Assembly (NCBI RefSeq): GCF_019649055.1
Contig: NW_026570636.1
Coordinates: 1-24,880, forward strand
DNA from: Paramacrobiotus metropolitanus
Taxonomy: Eukaryota > Tardigrada > Eutardigrada > Parachela > Macrobiotidae
Direction of reading: 5' to 3'
DNA: 24,880 bases
Part shown: in pieces, positions 1-10,031 of the stretch
Layout: every line of letters begins with the position of its first letter
How positions within the stretch are numbered: position 1 is the stretch's first letter
Program-made: the position numbers and the translations under genes
The notes under the pieces: model-generated
Database searches by the model: none
What the model was told of the DNA's origin: nothing
What the model saw: the letters and a program-made list of their open reading frames with translations, nothing else

Positions 1-482
1 CTTTCGCCTGTCTCTGATGCAGGTTAGTAACGTGTTGGTTTTGGATCCTGCACGGTGGTTCGTGAAGTGGCATTAGTCTGACATCGGACTCAGATCTAAT
101 GCAAGTTTTCTGGTTCAACTTCGCGGTTACAGAACTGCGGTGTATGCGCTAAAACACCGTCTGCTATCTGCGCATGAGCAGCTGATTTACTCTCGTGTGT
201 CAAAAACTGCGATGTATTTGTGACTGACATCGTAATTTCAATTGTACGAGGTAGTGATTAATTTTAATATCGCATCGAATCAAATTGCGGTGTAATCACC
301 AACTGGGATGAGCCAACATTTAGACAGAAAAATCGTTGAATACTCAAAAAAATTCATTCATACAAAATCTGTACAAAATAAACGATTAACTCATACAAAC
401 TTGTAAAGGTAAAACCGAAAAAACATAAGCTAACACACACATTATGCAGTCATCGTGGTTACCAAAAACAACACTTCTAAGA
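1..482. other. Intergenic or distal flank, nothing recognised
   Basis: No open frame with protein-like composition, no RNA gene and no repeat could be supported here. It lies beyond the 3' end of the broken gene A copy that follows on the minus strand. It may be 3' flank of that copy or part of a gene that continues left of the window. Confidence 0.4.
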
Positions 483-937
483 CGTACTAGTGCATCTGCT
501 TAGCTTCATTAAAATCCGCTTGTCTCCCAAAAGATTTTGGAACTGCTTTAACGAGACGGATTCGGGGCCTAGTAGGGGCTTTGTAGGCGTAAGTTGCACC
601 CGAAATCGCTCAGCCAATTCTGCGAAAGTTTTCCGCTTCGTTGGAGTTGCCATCGTTTTTACGGGCCACAGGCAATCTTTCTTTTAAACTAACGGATTCT
701 TAATCTTCGTCCGATTCGGCAACATCCATTACTCGGTATCCGACTCGGCAAAAGCAGCCAATAATGATCGTTTCTGTACATCAAAAATACAGTTTAAAGC
801 TTTCTAAGTACGTCATAGTACCTTTACCTTGGAATCGCTCGCGGGAGTAGGAGGCCGAGGCGCCGGCGGCAACGTCTTGGCTATCTGCAATATAGAAACA
901 AAACACACCAATATTAACCCTACATCGTATAAGCTAC

Positions 938-952
938 GACCGTGACACGGTC
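938..952. repeat. Dispersed palindrome, perfect 15-nt copy
   Basis: GACCGTGACACGGTC, a perfect inverted repeat about one central base, lying 21 nt into the intron that follows the 63-nt exon of A''. This is the longest form of the element; other copies keep the core CCGTGNCACGG with any base at the centre. A one-base centre is too short for an RNA hairpin loop, so a DNA-level role such as a dimer binding site, or a mobile-element footprint, is more likely. Confidence 0.85.
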
Positions 953-1092
953 ATGTGTCAAAATACCATTACTTTGGCCTGGAATGCAGCAAAGTCATCA
1001 GAACGCGAAGACGCCAGCTTAGAACCTTTGGATTCCTGCACTACAGATACAAACATTGCACAACGATATTGTGCAGACCAATACTGGGATAA

Positions 1093-1107
1093 AACCGTGA
1101 CACGGTT
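1093..1107. repeat. Dispersed palindrome, perfect 15-nt copy
   Basis: AACCGTGACACGGTT, perfect inverted repeat in the A'' intron between the exon-5-like and exon-6-like pieces. The outermost base pair (A..T) differs from the 938 copy (G..C) yet stays complementary. Confidence 0.85.
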
Positions 1108-1196
1108 GAAAAAATGTAAGTTGTACCTTTCCACGAGCGGACATTTGATGGAAACTTCCATGAGTATCGGGGCTTATTTTCCCTTTTAAAATTTCG

Positions 1197-3186
1197 TCAG
1201 CTATCCGCTTTCTGGCCGATTTTATGGTTTCCTAGAACATAATTGTGAACATTTAGTCGGAGCCCTTTGAGTTTCGGATTCAAAAATACCTGTGAACAAG
1301 AGACGGGAGAATTTCGGGCTTCTGAACGCATAAATTCCATCATAAAAATTCCGCAGTCATCCGTATTTTTTTGCAGCTTAGCTGTAACTCCCAACACTTG
1401 TCCAGCATTTCCGACGCGTCTGACGAAATCTTCGATCTCAGGTCTCTTTGCTCGGTTTTGGTTTTCCTCTGCAATGTACTGCCTAATAGAGTAATAAAAA
1501 AAACAGATCACAACGGTGTAAAATGAGGGAAGGAAGTGCTTTGTGATAATTTGTGTCTCGTCAATAGAGATCAGTTCCGGCGAGTCATACAAAAGTGTTT
1601 TGTGGACGGCGTCATTTCCCTTTCCGAAGGAATCGTAATACCGAAATTCATTCACTGTAAAATCCGCAACCTAAAAGAAAGTTCTAAGGGTTTTAACAAT
1701 TACTTATGCGAGCGTATATGTATGTCAGTACCGCCAAACACCAGTGGTTTGCGAGATGGATTGGAAACAGCAGTTTGCGGTACGTGAAAATGTCTTCCTT
1801 TTTCGTCCACCTCCAGACGCGCTCATAACCACAGTCTGAGTAAGTCCCGAAGAAGTACGAATTGAACGAGTATACATCTTTGTAAGTCTCGGTAATTAAC
1901 GCGCGAAACACGTTGAAGACCTATAACCGAACGGCTCATCATAAACGTTTTTGAGGATCGTTGATGAATTCTTACATTATCGTTCAGCCAGCCCGAGCTA
2001 GTCAATTCGGCGATATCCTTTGTCGTGATATCGATACCGAACTTTGACTGCACAATATTCCTGCGGTCACTAAAATAAAAGAAATATAAACTGCAATCAG
2101 AAAAACGCATTAGAAGGTGCAACAAAAAAAGATAGAACTTGCAAAACTCAGTACAACGGTGACAGAAAATGAAAAACAAAATTCATCAAAAACGGCACAC
2201 ATACCAACACGAAAGCTGACACTATATTAACCACTTAAACCACACTCAAGGTAGAAAAAAAGCTGGAACCGTATGACAATACAAAAATTAGGCTGGCACA
2301 ACGAAAGGGACTCACTTAAGCAGTTCCTGAGCCCATCTGCGAATTGCTTTATGCTTCTTTGGTTCCAGTACCAGTTCGAAATCCCTGGCAAAACCGTCAA
2401 TCCCAGGCTCGATACCGCGGACTGTACTGCAAGGAACCACTTTGTACTCTTGCACAGCAAGAAACCGGAAATGAATGTTGTCGTCTCCGATTTGCAAACT
2501 AGGGTCTGTCGTCAGTCGGCGCAACTGGTGGTTGCTCTCAACTTCAAACTTCAGTTTTTCGGGCGAAAATTCATCTAGATAGTAATAATCCATTTGAAGA
2601 TTGCTGATTGCCTCTGATGACTTCAGCATCCTGAAGTAAATTTCGACTTTTTGAGATCGTTTCTTTTCTTTTGTTTTCCGCACTAAAATTACCTGTAACC
2701 GTTCCGCACGATTAAACAACTAATATTTATACTGGTCGTTGCTCGCAGCGAAATAATAATGTCCCAAGGCGTAGAATACGGTAACGAACAGCCGTGTCAC
2801 GGTGATAATGCGTATCCTGCGGCACGGTACTCAGTACTTACAAAGTCTCTCTCATTCTCCGTGTCAAGTATAACAACCGATTCATTCGACTGCGAAGGCG
2901 ACCGAGATTGTCGGGGGGGCCGATTTTCAGCTACTTTTGCATCGCCAGTATTAGTTACAATGTCCTCAACCTTTGACTGCTGGTCAGCCGACGCAGGCAG
3001 CACAGACGATCGTAGGTCTGCTCGGACAGGTGTGCGATAGACACTCTTGTTCTGATAAGGACTCTGAGGCCGGTCGCTCTCATATCTGAGGCAAAATTCG
3101 AACTCCGGTTCAATTTTGTGGCCGGCTGAAGCAATGGTTTTTGCGTCCTGTGCCCTTCCGATGTATCGGGAACCCGTATTAACGTC
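1197..3186 (-). CDS. SUMO-specific protease, Ulp1/SENP family (peptidase C48), gene C
   Basis: Cysteine protease that matures SUMO precursors and/or removes SUMO from targets, normally nuclear. Exons on the minus strand: 3186-2842, 2692-2316, 2069-1976, 1920-1732, 1670-1591, 1482-1197. Phases agree at every junction and give about 456 residues plus an unidentified 5' exon. The first listed exon opens with an acceptor, so the start codon lies upstream, probably within 3190-3560. The N-terminal ~240 residues are polar with no recognised domain. The C-terminal ~200 residues form the protease: the WLNDN substrate-groove motif ends the third exon; VWRWTKKEDIF and PIHLANHWCLA carry the catalytic His; after a splice, YYDSFGKGND carries the Asp; LQKNTDDCGIF carries the conserved Gln and the catalytic Cys. 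All key residues are present, so activity is likely. An intron at 1590-1483 must be removed: reading through it inserts about 35 residues foreign to the family. It lies just downstream of gene B on the same strand. Confidence 0.88.
2792..2802. repeat. Dispersed palindrome, 11-nt core
   Basis: CCGTGTCACGG inside the intron 2841-2693 of the SENP gene, about 40 nt from its 5' splice site. Confidence 0.75.
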
Positions 3187-3571
3187 CTGCAATATCAGGT
3201 GTACAACTCAACTGTTGCCGTGATTCTCCAATAAAATTGTACGTTATGCCGCTTCAAGGCAATTAGTGTTGATCGGTGAATGTTAACCTTAAGGCACACT
3301 AACCGCAAACATCAAAGGTTGCACAAAGAAATAGGTAAATAACGGAAATTTTGGCGAGCAAACGCATTCCAGGCTGCCACGTTTTATTCATCAAGATAAC
3401 GGACTCGAATTTCCTTGGAAATCCAGTAGCATTAGCAGCGCGAGAGATCTACATGAACAGTGGTGTCGTTAGAGGCTGATTTCCCTGAACGGTATTGCAA
3501 CGTACCTTGTCGAAGACTTTCGGTAATTCAATATAGTATTTCCTTCAGAGAATCCGGAGACGCTTGAACGT
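3187..3571. other. Spacer between genes B and C; probable 5' end of gene C
   Basis: Lies between the stop of B and the first recognised exon of the SENP gene, both on the minus strand. It should hold the SENP promoter and first exon, since the exon at 3186 begins with a splice acceptor. I could not choose a start. A minus-strand ATG near 3369 opens a short hydrophobic frame ending at a GT, but its splice phase does not fit the next exon at the obvious donor. Confidence 0.45.
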
Positions 3572-6500
3572 TCAATTTAGTGGTACAGGACGCTCATGCG
3601 TTCTAAAAGCTCTCACTAATTCTCCTGGCAGCAGTTGCGTGTTAAATCGAATACTTCGTACATCCTTTCCGTCCGCAATTGCAAGCAGCAGTGCACTCGT
3701 AAGGGGAATGCACTGGTTATCCTGCTGCTCTTGCACTAATAACTGCGAGATCGTAATTTTTGTTCTTTCCGGCAGGCCGGTCAGAGCCGCGAAAATTCTA
3801 TACAGTTCCTTAGGTGGAGGTTTATTACAGGTGTCCCAGTATAAATAAGAATCCATTCCTTGCTTCCCTCATTCTGGCAAAGGTAACAACATGGTCTTAG
3901 TATTGGGACCTGGATTCCCCATTCCCTTTCCATAAATCGGTTTTTGCGGATATCGCTCAGAAGCGTAATTAAGGCATCGCATCCACCCAGATCGGGATAC
4001 CAGATCCTTGCCATCATGCTAAGGAGGTTAACAAATGGACCAACATTCGACACCCTGCCGTCCTGTTTAAACTTCGTAACCATTTCACGCGTAATCTGCA
4101 GCTCAGGTATCGAAAGCGTTGGGTGAGAGAGAGATGTCGTGGGCAGCAGCAAGTTCTCATGGTTGTAATACAGTTGGAATCCGTCAAACTGGACGAAACT
4201 CGTTGGAAACGTTGCTTCTTCGTAGAGCTGATAGATATGCCCGTATTTTGTTTGGTTTTCGGCGCTAATTCTGCTTGGCTCTGTTGAATCGACGGCGTGA
4301 GTTACAGCCTAAAAATAACATAGTTTTAAGAAGTAAAAATATCTTCCCGTGGCACGGTCAGTACTCAACAATCGGCACGGTAGCTAGATGCATCGATCGC
4401 AATAGCGATCAGTGACACTTCATTACGAAAACCATGTGCAATATAGCTACAATAATACTATGTATTTATCGCCTTGGATGGTGACGAACTTACTTCTTCC
4501 ACCAGCACTGATTTGAAAGCAGTAGAAAACCCATTATTAAATTCCTGCAAACGAAGCAACCATCCAGCAATATTAAAAAATAGTTTACAATTTCTCTGTA
4601 ACCTACTGTATCAAAAGGACACGTCTGATTTGTAACATTATTCCATGCGTAGTCCTGAGGAATGGATGTCGAATATTTTTCCAGCATGAGTAGACTTGCG
4701 ATTGCATTCTGCGCACTTTTCAGCAATCGTGACCCTGGCGCTTTTAATGTGTCACTGATTTTGGCCATATCGTGTAAGTGAAGCAAATTATCGATACGGT
4801 CTGCTGTAGACTCCAGATCTTCGTAAAAATCCCAGTCACGTTTCTGTAGAAAAAAAATTACTTAAATACATATGAACTACAGTAAGTTTCTGAAGGGAAA
4901 AGAAATTTTGTCACATACTAGCTAATAAAATCGGTTAAATTTGACCGACGCTACATACCGTTTGATTGGACAGATATTCCGCAATGGGCATACTTTGCTC
5001 AGGCGCGCAAGGAAGAGCATGCCGGAATGTCTTTGTTGCGTGGCGAGGCGCTATCGCAACATGAATATGGGACACATCAGGATCATCGTCGCCCGCCTCG
5101 AGTTCCTTTGCGTATTTGGGATTACACACCTCGTCAATCCCAGGTCGAAGCAGAGCGCGATAAGGACACTCCGCGCTATCCCAATCAATCACTAGCAAAA
5201 ATGGGAGAATTACTGCCTTGGATAATTCGAAAAGAAGTTCAGCATTGCACGTACGATTATGCAACCGCGGTAAAGACCCTCGAATCCACTTGACAAGATT
5301 GTGGATACTAAATCCGTTAACACGTTCGGTCGCTGTCAGATGGTACTCTTCTAAAAAGGTTTTAGCACAAATGATTTTGTTAAAGACCGTGGCCCGGTCT
5401 TATGTAATAATTATTACACCGTGACCCGGTCGGTAACGCCCAATTTAAATACAGGGTACCCAAATTTATTGAAATTACTACAAAATTACCTAAATAAACA
5501 GATACAGGAAAAAAACTACGGATAACTTGCACTCAGTAAGTAATGCTTTTGCATACCAGTAGCCCAAGTGGAGTGATTGTCTTTTTCCAAATCCATCTGG
5601 TACGCAACAAAATAAACGCCAACAAAAAAACCGAAGTGCTGCAGAGCATTCCGGAACGATGTAAGTTTGAGCATTATAACCAGCTGAAGACTGACTGGAA
5701 AGCCGACGAGACACTGGAAAACCAGTGTATGCTTTTCTTTCATTTGCATGTTAAAACATCGTTTGGCGTTCAAATGTAGGAAATCCATAGTGATATCCAT
5801 GTATTCGGTACCGAAAACGTCAACGATGGTTTTAAGGAATTCACTCCAGATGGTATCAACCATTTCTGCATAAAGTTGCCCCATCAAAATTCGATCGATT
5901 GTCGCAGGATTCTTCTTCTCCTCTATCAGACCGCGTCTAATACTAAAGTAAGTATTGGCCAGATGGAGCACGATCGCTTCCTCAGAGACCATTTCATCCT
6001 TTCTGAGCATTTCAATAGCAGTAAAGAACGGATCAACTACCGCAGCGGGGTACTCGTCAAACTCTAAGTCGGCAATTTGGTATCCAAAGTGATCCCTATC
6101 GTCTGTCAGCGGCGATGAGATGATGTTGACCTAGCAACAAAGTTTATCAATGATTTTCTGAATTTAAGCTGCGGTGACCTACACAAACTTGCAGGTATAC
6201 AGCCGTGTCACTGCTTTATGTATCTCTTGTGCTTTATAACCGTGCCACGGCATTGTAAAATTGTAGCTATATGAAGTCATTCCACGGTTCTGTAACTGTA
6301 GCACGGCTGAAAATCGACAAACTGAAACTTGCTTTTGAACAGGAAAAAGGCGTTTAAACGAAAAGCATTCAAAATGTGCACTGGATACGTGTCACGGTTG
6401 GACACTGAACAGAAGACTTATCCCAAAAAATAAAACCAAAGGGTAATGTAAAATGCGCAGTAAAGTGCACAACATTGTACACAGATTTTTAAAAGTCGTA

Positions 6501-7358
6501 AAGCGATGGTTAAATAAAAAGTAACTGGCTAACTGAAGAAGGAGAAAGGCAACTTGAATAATTGCCACTTACGCGAACTCTTAACGGAGCCGTTTTCTTA
6601 TCTTCAGGCCACTCTTTTTCCCTTTCCTGCGTTTGCTCTTGAAGCTCTTTCGCGATCATAACTCCCACCATTCTGTTTAAAGGGCGCAGCTTCACACCAT
6701 CTAGCTGCGGTGTTGGCCGTGAGATCCAAAGGCAGCAGGCGGTGCTTCGACGTGTAGCACGTTTGCGAGTTCGTCAGGATCATTCGGTTCCACGTCGACA
6801 GCGTAGCGTTTCTCTTTGGTCGAAAGAGGAGAACATGGGCGTTCTCCACTAACGTACTGACATGATGCTTATAATCCAGGTAATTCTGTGCGGATTTATT
6901 TACGAAACGGAATGGGGCAGTTGGGACAAGATCGCTCAACAGGACATCGAAGGTCCGATAAGCCTGAAAATGCAAACAATGTGGCTGCAAACAAGTAACA
7001 TACAGTAGGACGGCTATTTCACCTTTGGTTCGAAGTGATAAAATTCTTGCTTGGAACGGTAAAACTGTCCACCATCTTTAGCTTTATCACCGCCTTCAGC
7101 TTCATCTGCCGTCTCTTCGTCATCACCTTCTGCGTCATCCCCATCAGCTGAGACAGGCTTACGGGAACTCGCCCTGGCCCTACTTCTCCTTTCCATAGCT
7201 GTCGTCCCCCGCTTGACTGTTTCGGACTTCCCCGCAGTCTTTCCCGTTCGGGGCTGCATCTCGCGCTTGTCCGCGGTGTCTGCCTGCTTCTGAAGTGGCA
7301 TCCTGCTCTTACGAGCGCGGTTCGTCGCCGTAGGTTTCTGTGGCGAAGTCGTCCCCAT
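3572..7358 (-). CDS. Gene B: large protein of unknown function with a C48-like, probably inactive C-terminus
   Basis: Not recognised as a named gene. Exons: 7358-7023 (112 codons; basic, disordered, with an acidic stretch), 6963-6573, 6130-5557, 5350-4959, 4843-4607, 4544-4494, 4308-3572. Junction phases agree throughout except where noted, for roughly 900 residues. Exon 2 here is 391 nt, against 399 nt in the right-hand copy; the 8-base deficit shifts the frame inside it. The last exon resembles Ulp1/C48 proteases of the transposon-derived type: WYPDLGG, then EWILIY where the family has His-Trp, then LYWDT in the YDS position, then VQEQQDNQCIPLTSALLLA in the Q..DCG position, and a short tail with PVPLN before the stop. 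The His is replaced by Glu and the DCG context is lost, so catalysis is doubtful. Between EWILIY and LYWDT the reading frame changes near 3860-3900, meaning a small unresolved intron or a frameshift. Divergent from gene A with 385 bases between start codons. Confidence 0.6.
4347..4357. repeat. Dispersed palindrome, 11-nt core
   Basis: CCGTGGCACGG in the intron 4493-4309 of gene B; the centre base is G rather than the commoner A or T. Confidence 0.7.
5387..5429. repeat. Two adjacent copies of the dispersed palindrome
   Basis: CCGTGGCCCGG at 5387-5397 and CCGTGACCCGG at 5419-5429, both in the intron 5556-5351 of gene B. Each differs from the palindrome by the same substitution in the right half (CAC to CCC). 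The shared change suggests that one copy arose from the other. Confidence 0.65.
6240..6250. repeat. Dispersed palindrome, 11-nt core
   Basis: CCGTGCCACGG in the intron 6572-6131 of gene B, just outside the left end of the visible inverted repeat. A half-decayed copy lies in the same intron near 6387-6398 and recurs at the mirror position near 24735. Confidence 0.7.
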
Positions 7359-7743
7359 TGCACCAGCAAACGTTGGCCATGCTATCGTCACAGTACCAAC
7401 AGAAACAGCGTTCCAGTTAAAAGCTTCCCGTTAATAGTATCAAGCCACTCGTAGCCACAATAAAATTTAAGTCGTCACTCACGATGCTAACACTAATACC
7501 GTGCAACGGATGGCAGACTGTTGTTCAGCTTGTTCCGTGCAACGGCAGCGAGTGAGTCATAGCTTTGCCTGTACTACTTCACTGCACCGCACTACTGCGC
7601 TGCACATTGTGTGCACTGAAATTTTGGCTGTCAACGCTTCGATCAAAGCATTCACTCAAATCATTTTTAGTTCTACATTTTTGTGCAAATCATTGGTGTA
7701 CCTTAAATCAAACTTGATACGGTCGTGCTTTCTATCTGACGAT
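7359..7743. promoter_or_regulatory. Shared promoter region of divergent genes A and B (left copy)
   Basis: Gene B starts at 7358 on the minus strand and gene A at 7744 on the plus strand, so 385 bases should hold both promoters and both 5' leaders. No clear TATA box stands out. A degenerate palindrome copy, CCGTGCAACGG, lies at 7499-7509. The region is repeated at 23375-23765. Confidence 0.6.
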
Positions 7744-9671
7744 ATGGCTGTACAGGTTATCGATATCTCGTATGCTCTTTCCTTTGGAGATAGCACATGG
7801 ATCCCGGATACAAATTCGCCAGCTTGGCAGCGGTTCCAGAAAGCGTTGATGCAGGAACCCGGGCGCCACGGTGCATCGTCCCAGCAGTGCCGGCATTGGT
7901 TGGACAGAATCAAGTCTACCGAGTATTTGGACACTGCGACGTACTTCTGGCACTGCGCGCAGGCGTAGACAATCGAATCGCGATCGAGGTATGTGGAATA
8001 TGGTACTAGTCCGTCATTTGCACAGTCAAACGCGAGACACTACTAATTCGTACTAGTATTCTTAAACGAGCATCATATCAGAACTATTGAAATTGTTTGG
8101 TTTTGTGCCTTTTCAGCTATTGCCCAGTGAGCCGTCAAAGATGCACAAAGACAGGAAGCCGTGCGCTCAAGCACCTTACAAACCTGCCAGCGAGTGTTTC
8201 CAACGTCTTTGCAAACTTACGCAAATGGAGTGAGGAAAAGGACTTTCCGTCGATCAACCATGCGGCGCTGATGTTCCCCGACCATCGAAACTGCCTTTTT
8301 ACTGGCCAGCGACCCTCAGCAGCCGCGGAAAGCTGCATGAAAGACAACGAACGTGAGTGGGGACTGACATTTTTGTTACTCCAAAACGCCGATGCAGCTG
8401 GTTGTATCTCCGAGTTCTTGTCCCTTCTGGAAAAGATTCACCACAAGCGGCAGAACAGAACTGCTCAAAGATACTGCGATGACCTGACCAACTTTAAGAA
8501 CACCGTAAGCAGTGCTTGAAATTTAAGGCGGCTGTTACGCATTTTGTTTCTGGTTTGCTCTAGTTTGTTTACCATTTTGGTGTGCAGATGCGGCAGAAAC
8601 AATCCTCGACAATTCCGGAATGTTTTGACACAAACAGGGTGCGATATAACGACACATTTGGGTCTGTCTGTATTTTGCTTGAATTCTGTCTCTATTTGCA
8701 GGATTCCGTGCATCCCGAATCCGCACCTCCGTCCGCTGCGGCAGTACCTCAAATTCCCATGTCCGCTGGAAAGGAAAAGGTACGGTGCGGTATGACCGTG
8801 TCACGCTATGTGTACTTGCAAAAAGCAATATCGTGTAGTAGTACGAAATTGTGTTATTGGCTGCAGACGTCTGTTAAGTCTGCGAGCACCGACGCTCAGG
8901 AAAGTTCCCGTCAAATGTCCGCTTGTGAAAAGGTAAAAAGCCTTGGTAACCGTGTCACGGTCTTAGCCCAGTATCGGTTTGCACCATATTGTTGTGTCAC
9001 GTCTGTATCGTACTGCAGGAAATTAAAGGTTCTAAACCAGCACGTTCGCGCTCTGATGATTTTGCTGCTGCCCAGGCCAGAGTAACGGTATTGTGAGATA
9101 TGACCGTTGCACGGGTTACACACTTTACTAGATGATAGTGTCAGGCTGTCAAAGGATATTTTACTCCCGCAGGCAGCCAGTAAGAATAAGCATGGGAAAG
9201 TAGTCGAAAGCCCAGTGAAATCGGACGTTGATGAGAAGGTAAACATAATGCGATCTTACCGTGTCACGGTCTTAACTTATTTAATGTAGTGTTAATATTG
9301 TTGTGTTTGGTTTCTGTATTGCAGAAAGCCAAGAGGTCTCAGCCGGCACCTCGGCTTTCTGATGATAATATCACTATTCCCGCGAGCGAGACCAAGGTAA
9401 AGTTACTGTGCCATACTTGGAAAACTTTTTAAGTTGAAGTGCTGATGTGCAGAAACGATCAGTGTTGGCTGCTCTTGGCGGTTTGGATACCGAAGGCAAA
9501 CCAGACGATGATCAGAATTCCGTTAGTTCAGAAGAAAGAATACGTGTTCCCCGTAAAACGATGGCGACTCCAACAAAGCACCGGAAATCGTTGGCAGAAT
9601 TGGCTAAACGCTTTCCTTTGAGCCTTACGCCTACAAAGCCGCCTACCAGCCCCGCGAATCCGTTAAGTTAA
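7744..9671 (+). CDS. Gene A: unknown protein with Lys/Ser-rich multi-exon tail (left copy, frames broken in 5' exons)
   Basis: Function not recognised. Exons: 7744-7988, 8117-8504, 8588-8638, 8702-8779, 8867-8932, 9019-9081, 9173-9238, 9325-9396, 9453-9671, all with GT-AG junctions and phase 0 in the intact design. Comparison with A' shows that the first three exons have lost 1, 5 and 3 bases, so they do not read through as written here; exons 4-9 are open. The intact N-terminal part (about 210 residues, seen in A') is globular-looking. The tail is basic and polar, built from short exons of 21-26 codons, and ends with a 72-residue exon containing SLAELAKRF and a Pro/Thr-rich end. Introns 4 to 7 carry full or decayed palindrome copies 15-20 nt after the donor. 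Start chosen at 7744 because A' reads in phase from there to its first donor. Divergent from B; gene D follows downstream. Confidence 0.6.
8949..8961. repeat. Dispersed palindrome, perfect 13-nt copy
   Basis: ACCGTGTCACGGT, beginning 16 nt into intron 5 of gene A. Its mirror counterpart in A' is at 22147-22159. Confidence 0.8.
9258..9270. repeat. Dispersed palindrome, perfect 13-nt copy
   Basis: ACCGTGTCACGGT, beginning 19 nt into intron 7 of gene A. A decayed copy occupies nearly the same relative position in intron 6, near 9100. Confidence 0.8.
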
Positions 9672-9880
9672 AGCAGTTTTAAAATCTGCGAGGGATTGAG
9701 GAGACAGACAAGCGGATTTATTACAAACCTATGCCGATGCACTTGTTCGTCTTAGCATTATTCATTTTGGTAACTAGGATGACCGCATATTATATTGTGT
9801 CTTACTGCGGTTTGTGTCTCCGCAGATGAAGTGAGCTTATGTTTTTGAGCTTCCAGCTTAATAAGGTGTCTTTTAGTTTT

Positions 9881-10031
9881 TACAGATGGAGTATGAATGC
9901 AGTGTTTTAGTTTTCAATGACTTTGTCTTATGTTTTTGACGTTTTAGCTTTAGAATGATTTTCTAAATGAATGTGTTATTGTTTACAGATGATGTATGAA
10001 TGCAGTGTTTTAGTTTTTAATGATTTTGTCT
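9881..10031 (+). repeat. Imperfect direct repeat, two units about 102 bases apart
   Basis: Units at 9881-9930 and 9983-10031 begin with TACAGATG and share about 50 bases with few changes, including TATGAATGCAGTGTTTTAGT. A weaker, partial third relative lies near 9825-9860. Probably a local tandem duplication in the gene A 3' region. Confidence 0.65.

Larger units (their letters stand above)
484..1165 (-). pseudogene. Truncated third copy of gene A 3' exons (A'')
   Basis: On the minus strand this matches the last exons of gene A and A'. Recognisable pieces are an exon-5-like remnant (about 1165-1134), a 63-nt exon 1035-973 with the same 21-codon length and reading frame as exon 6 of A, a 57-nt exon 884-828, and a terminal exon from 773 onward. 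The introns between keep GT-AG ends and the dispersed palindrome. The copy lacks everything upstream of exon 5. The exon-5 remnant is one base shorter than its homologues, and the terminal exon has an in-frame stop at 731-729 after about 14 codons, with recognisable gene A-like sequence beyond it. It starts about 30 bases past the stop of the SENP gene on the same strand, so it may be carried in that transcript's 3' region. I read it as a decayed partial duplicate; a short expressed exon set cannot be excluded. Confidence 0.7.
6253..8999 (+). repeat. Left arm of a large inverted repeat (5' halves of A and B)
   Basis: This stretch is the near-exact reverse complement of 22114-24880. Matching landmarks: 6573/24559, 7358/23766, 7744/23374, 7988/23129, 8504/22607, 8932/22176. 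From 6573 to 8932 the left arm is 24 bases shorter. Net length differences are 8 in exon 2 of B, 6 between the start codons, 1 and 5 in exons 1 and 2 of A, 1 in intron 1 and 3 in exon 3. In every segment the left is the shorter or the two are equal. A few base substitutions occur, mostly near the outer end. Identity ends sharply near 8999 inside an intron. The outer limit is unknown because the right arm runs to the window end. Confidence 0.95.

Noticed and set aside
938-952. Palindromes as RNA hairpins or intrinsic terminators
   Set aside because: A one-base centre cannot form a loop, so even a folded form would have to open two base pairs; the organism is also eukaryotic.
1483-1590. Continuous frame through the SENP gene's last intron
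   Set aside because: Reading through inserts residues unlike the family between YYDSFGKGND and QYIAEE; removal with a GTATGA donor and CTATTAG acceptor restores the expected spacing.
7656-7934. Minus-strand frame with CRHCW-type cysteines opposite gene A exon 1 (and its mirror at 23183-23462)
   Set aside because: It is antisense to a coding exon whose frame, phase and splice sites fit in the right-hand copy; the cysteine pairs do not form a known finger.
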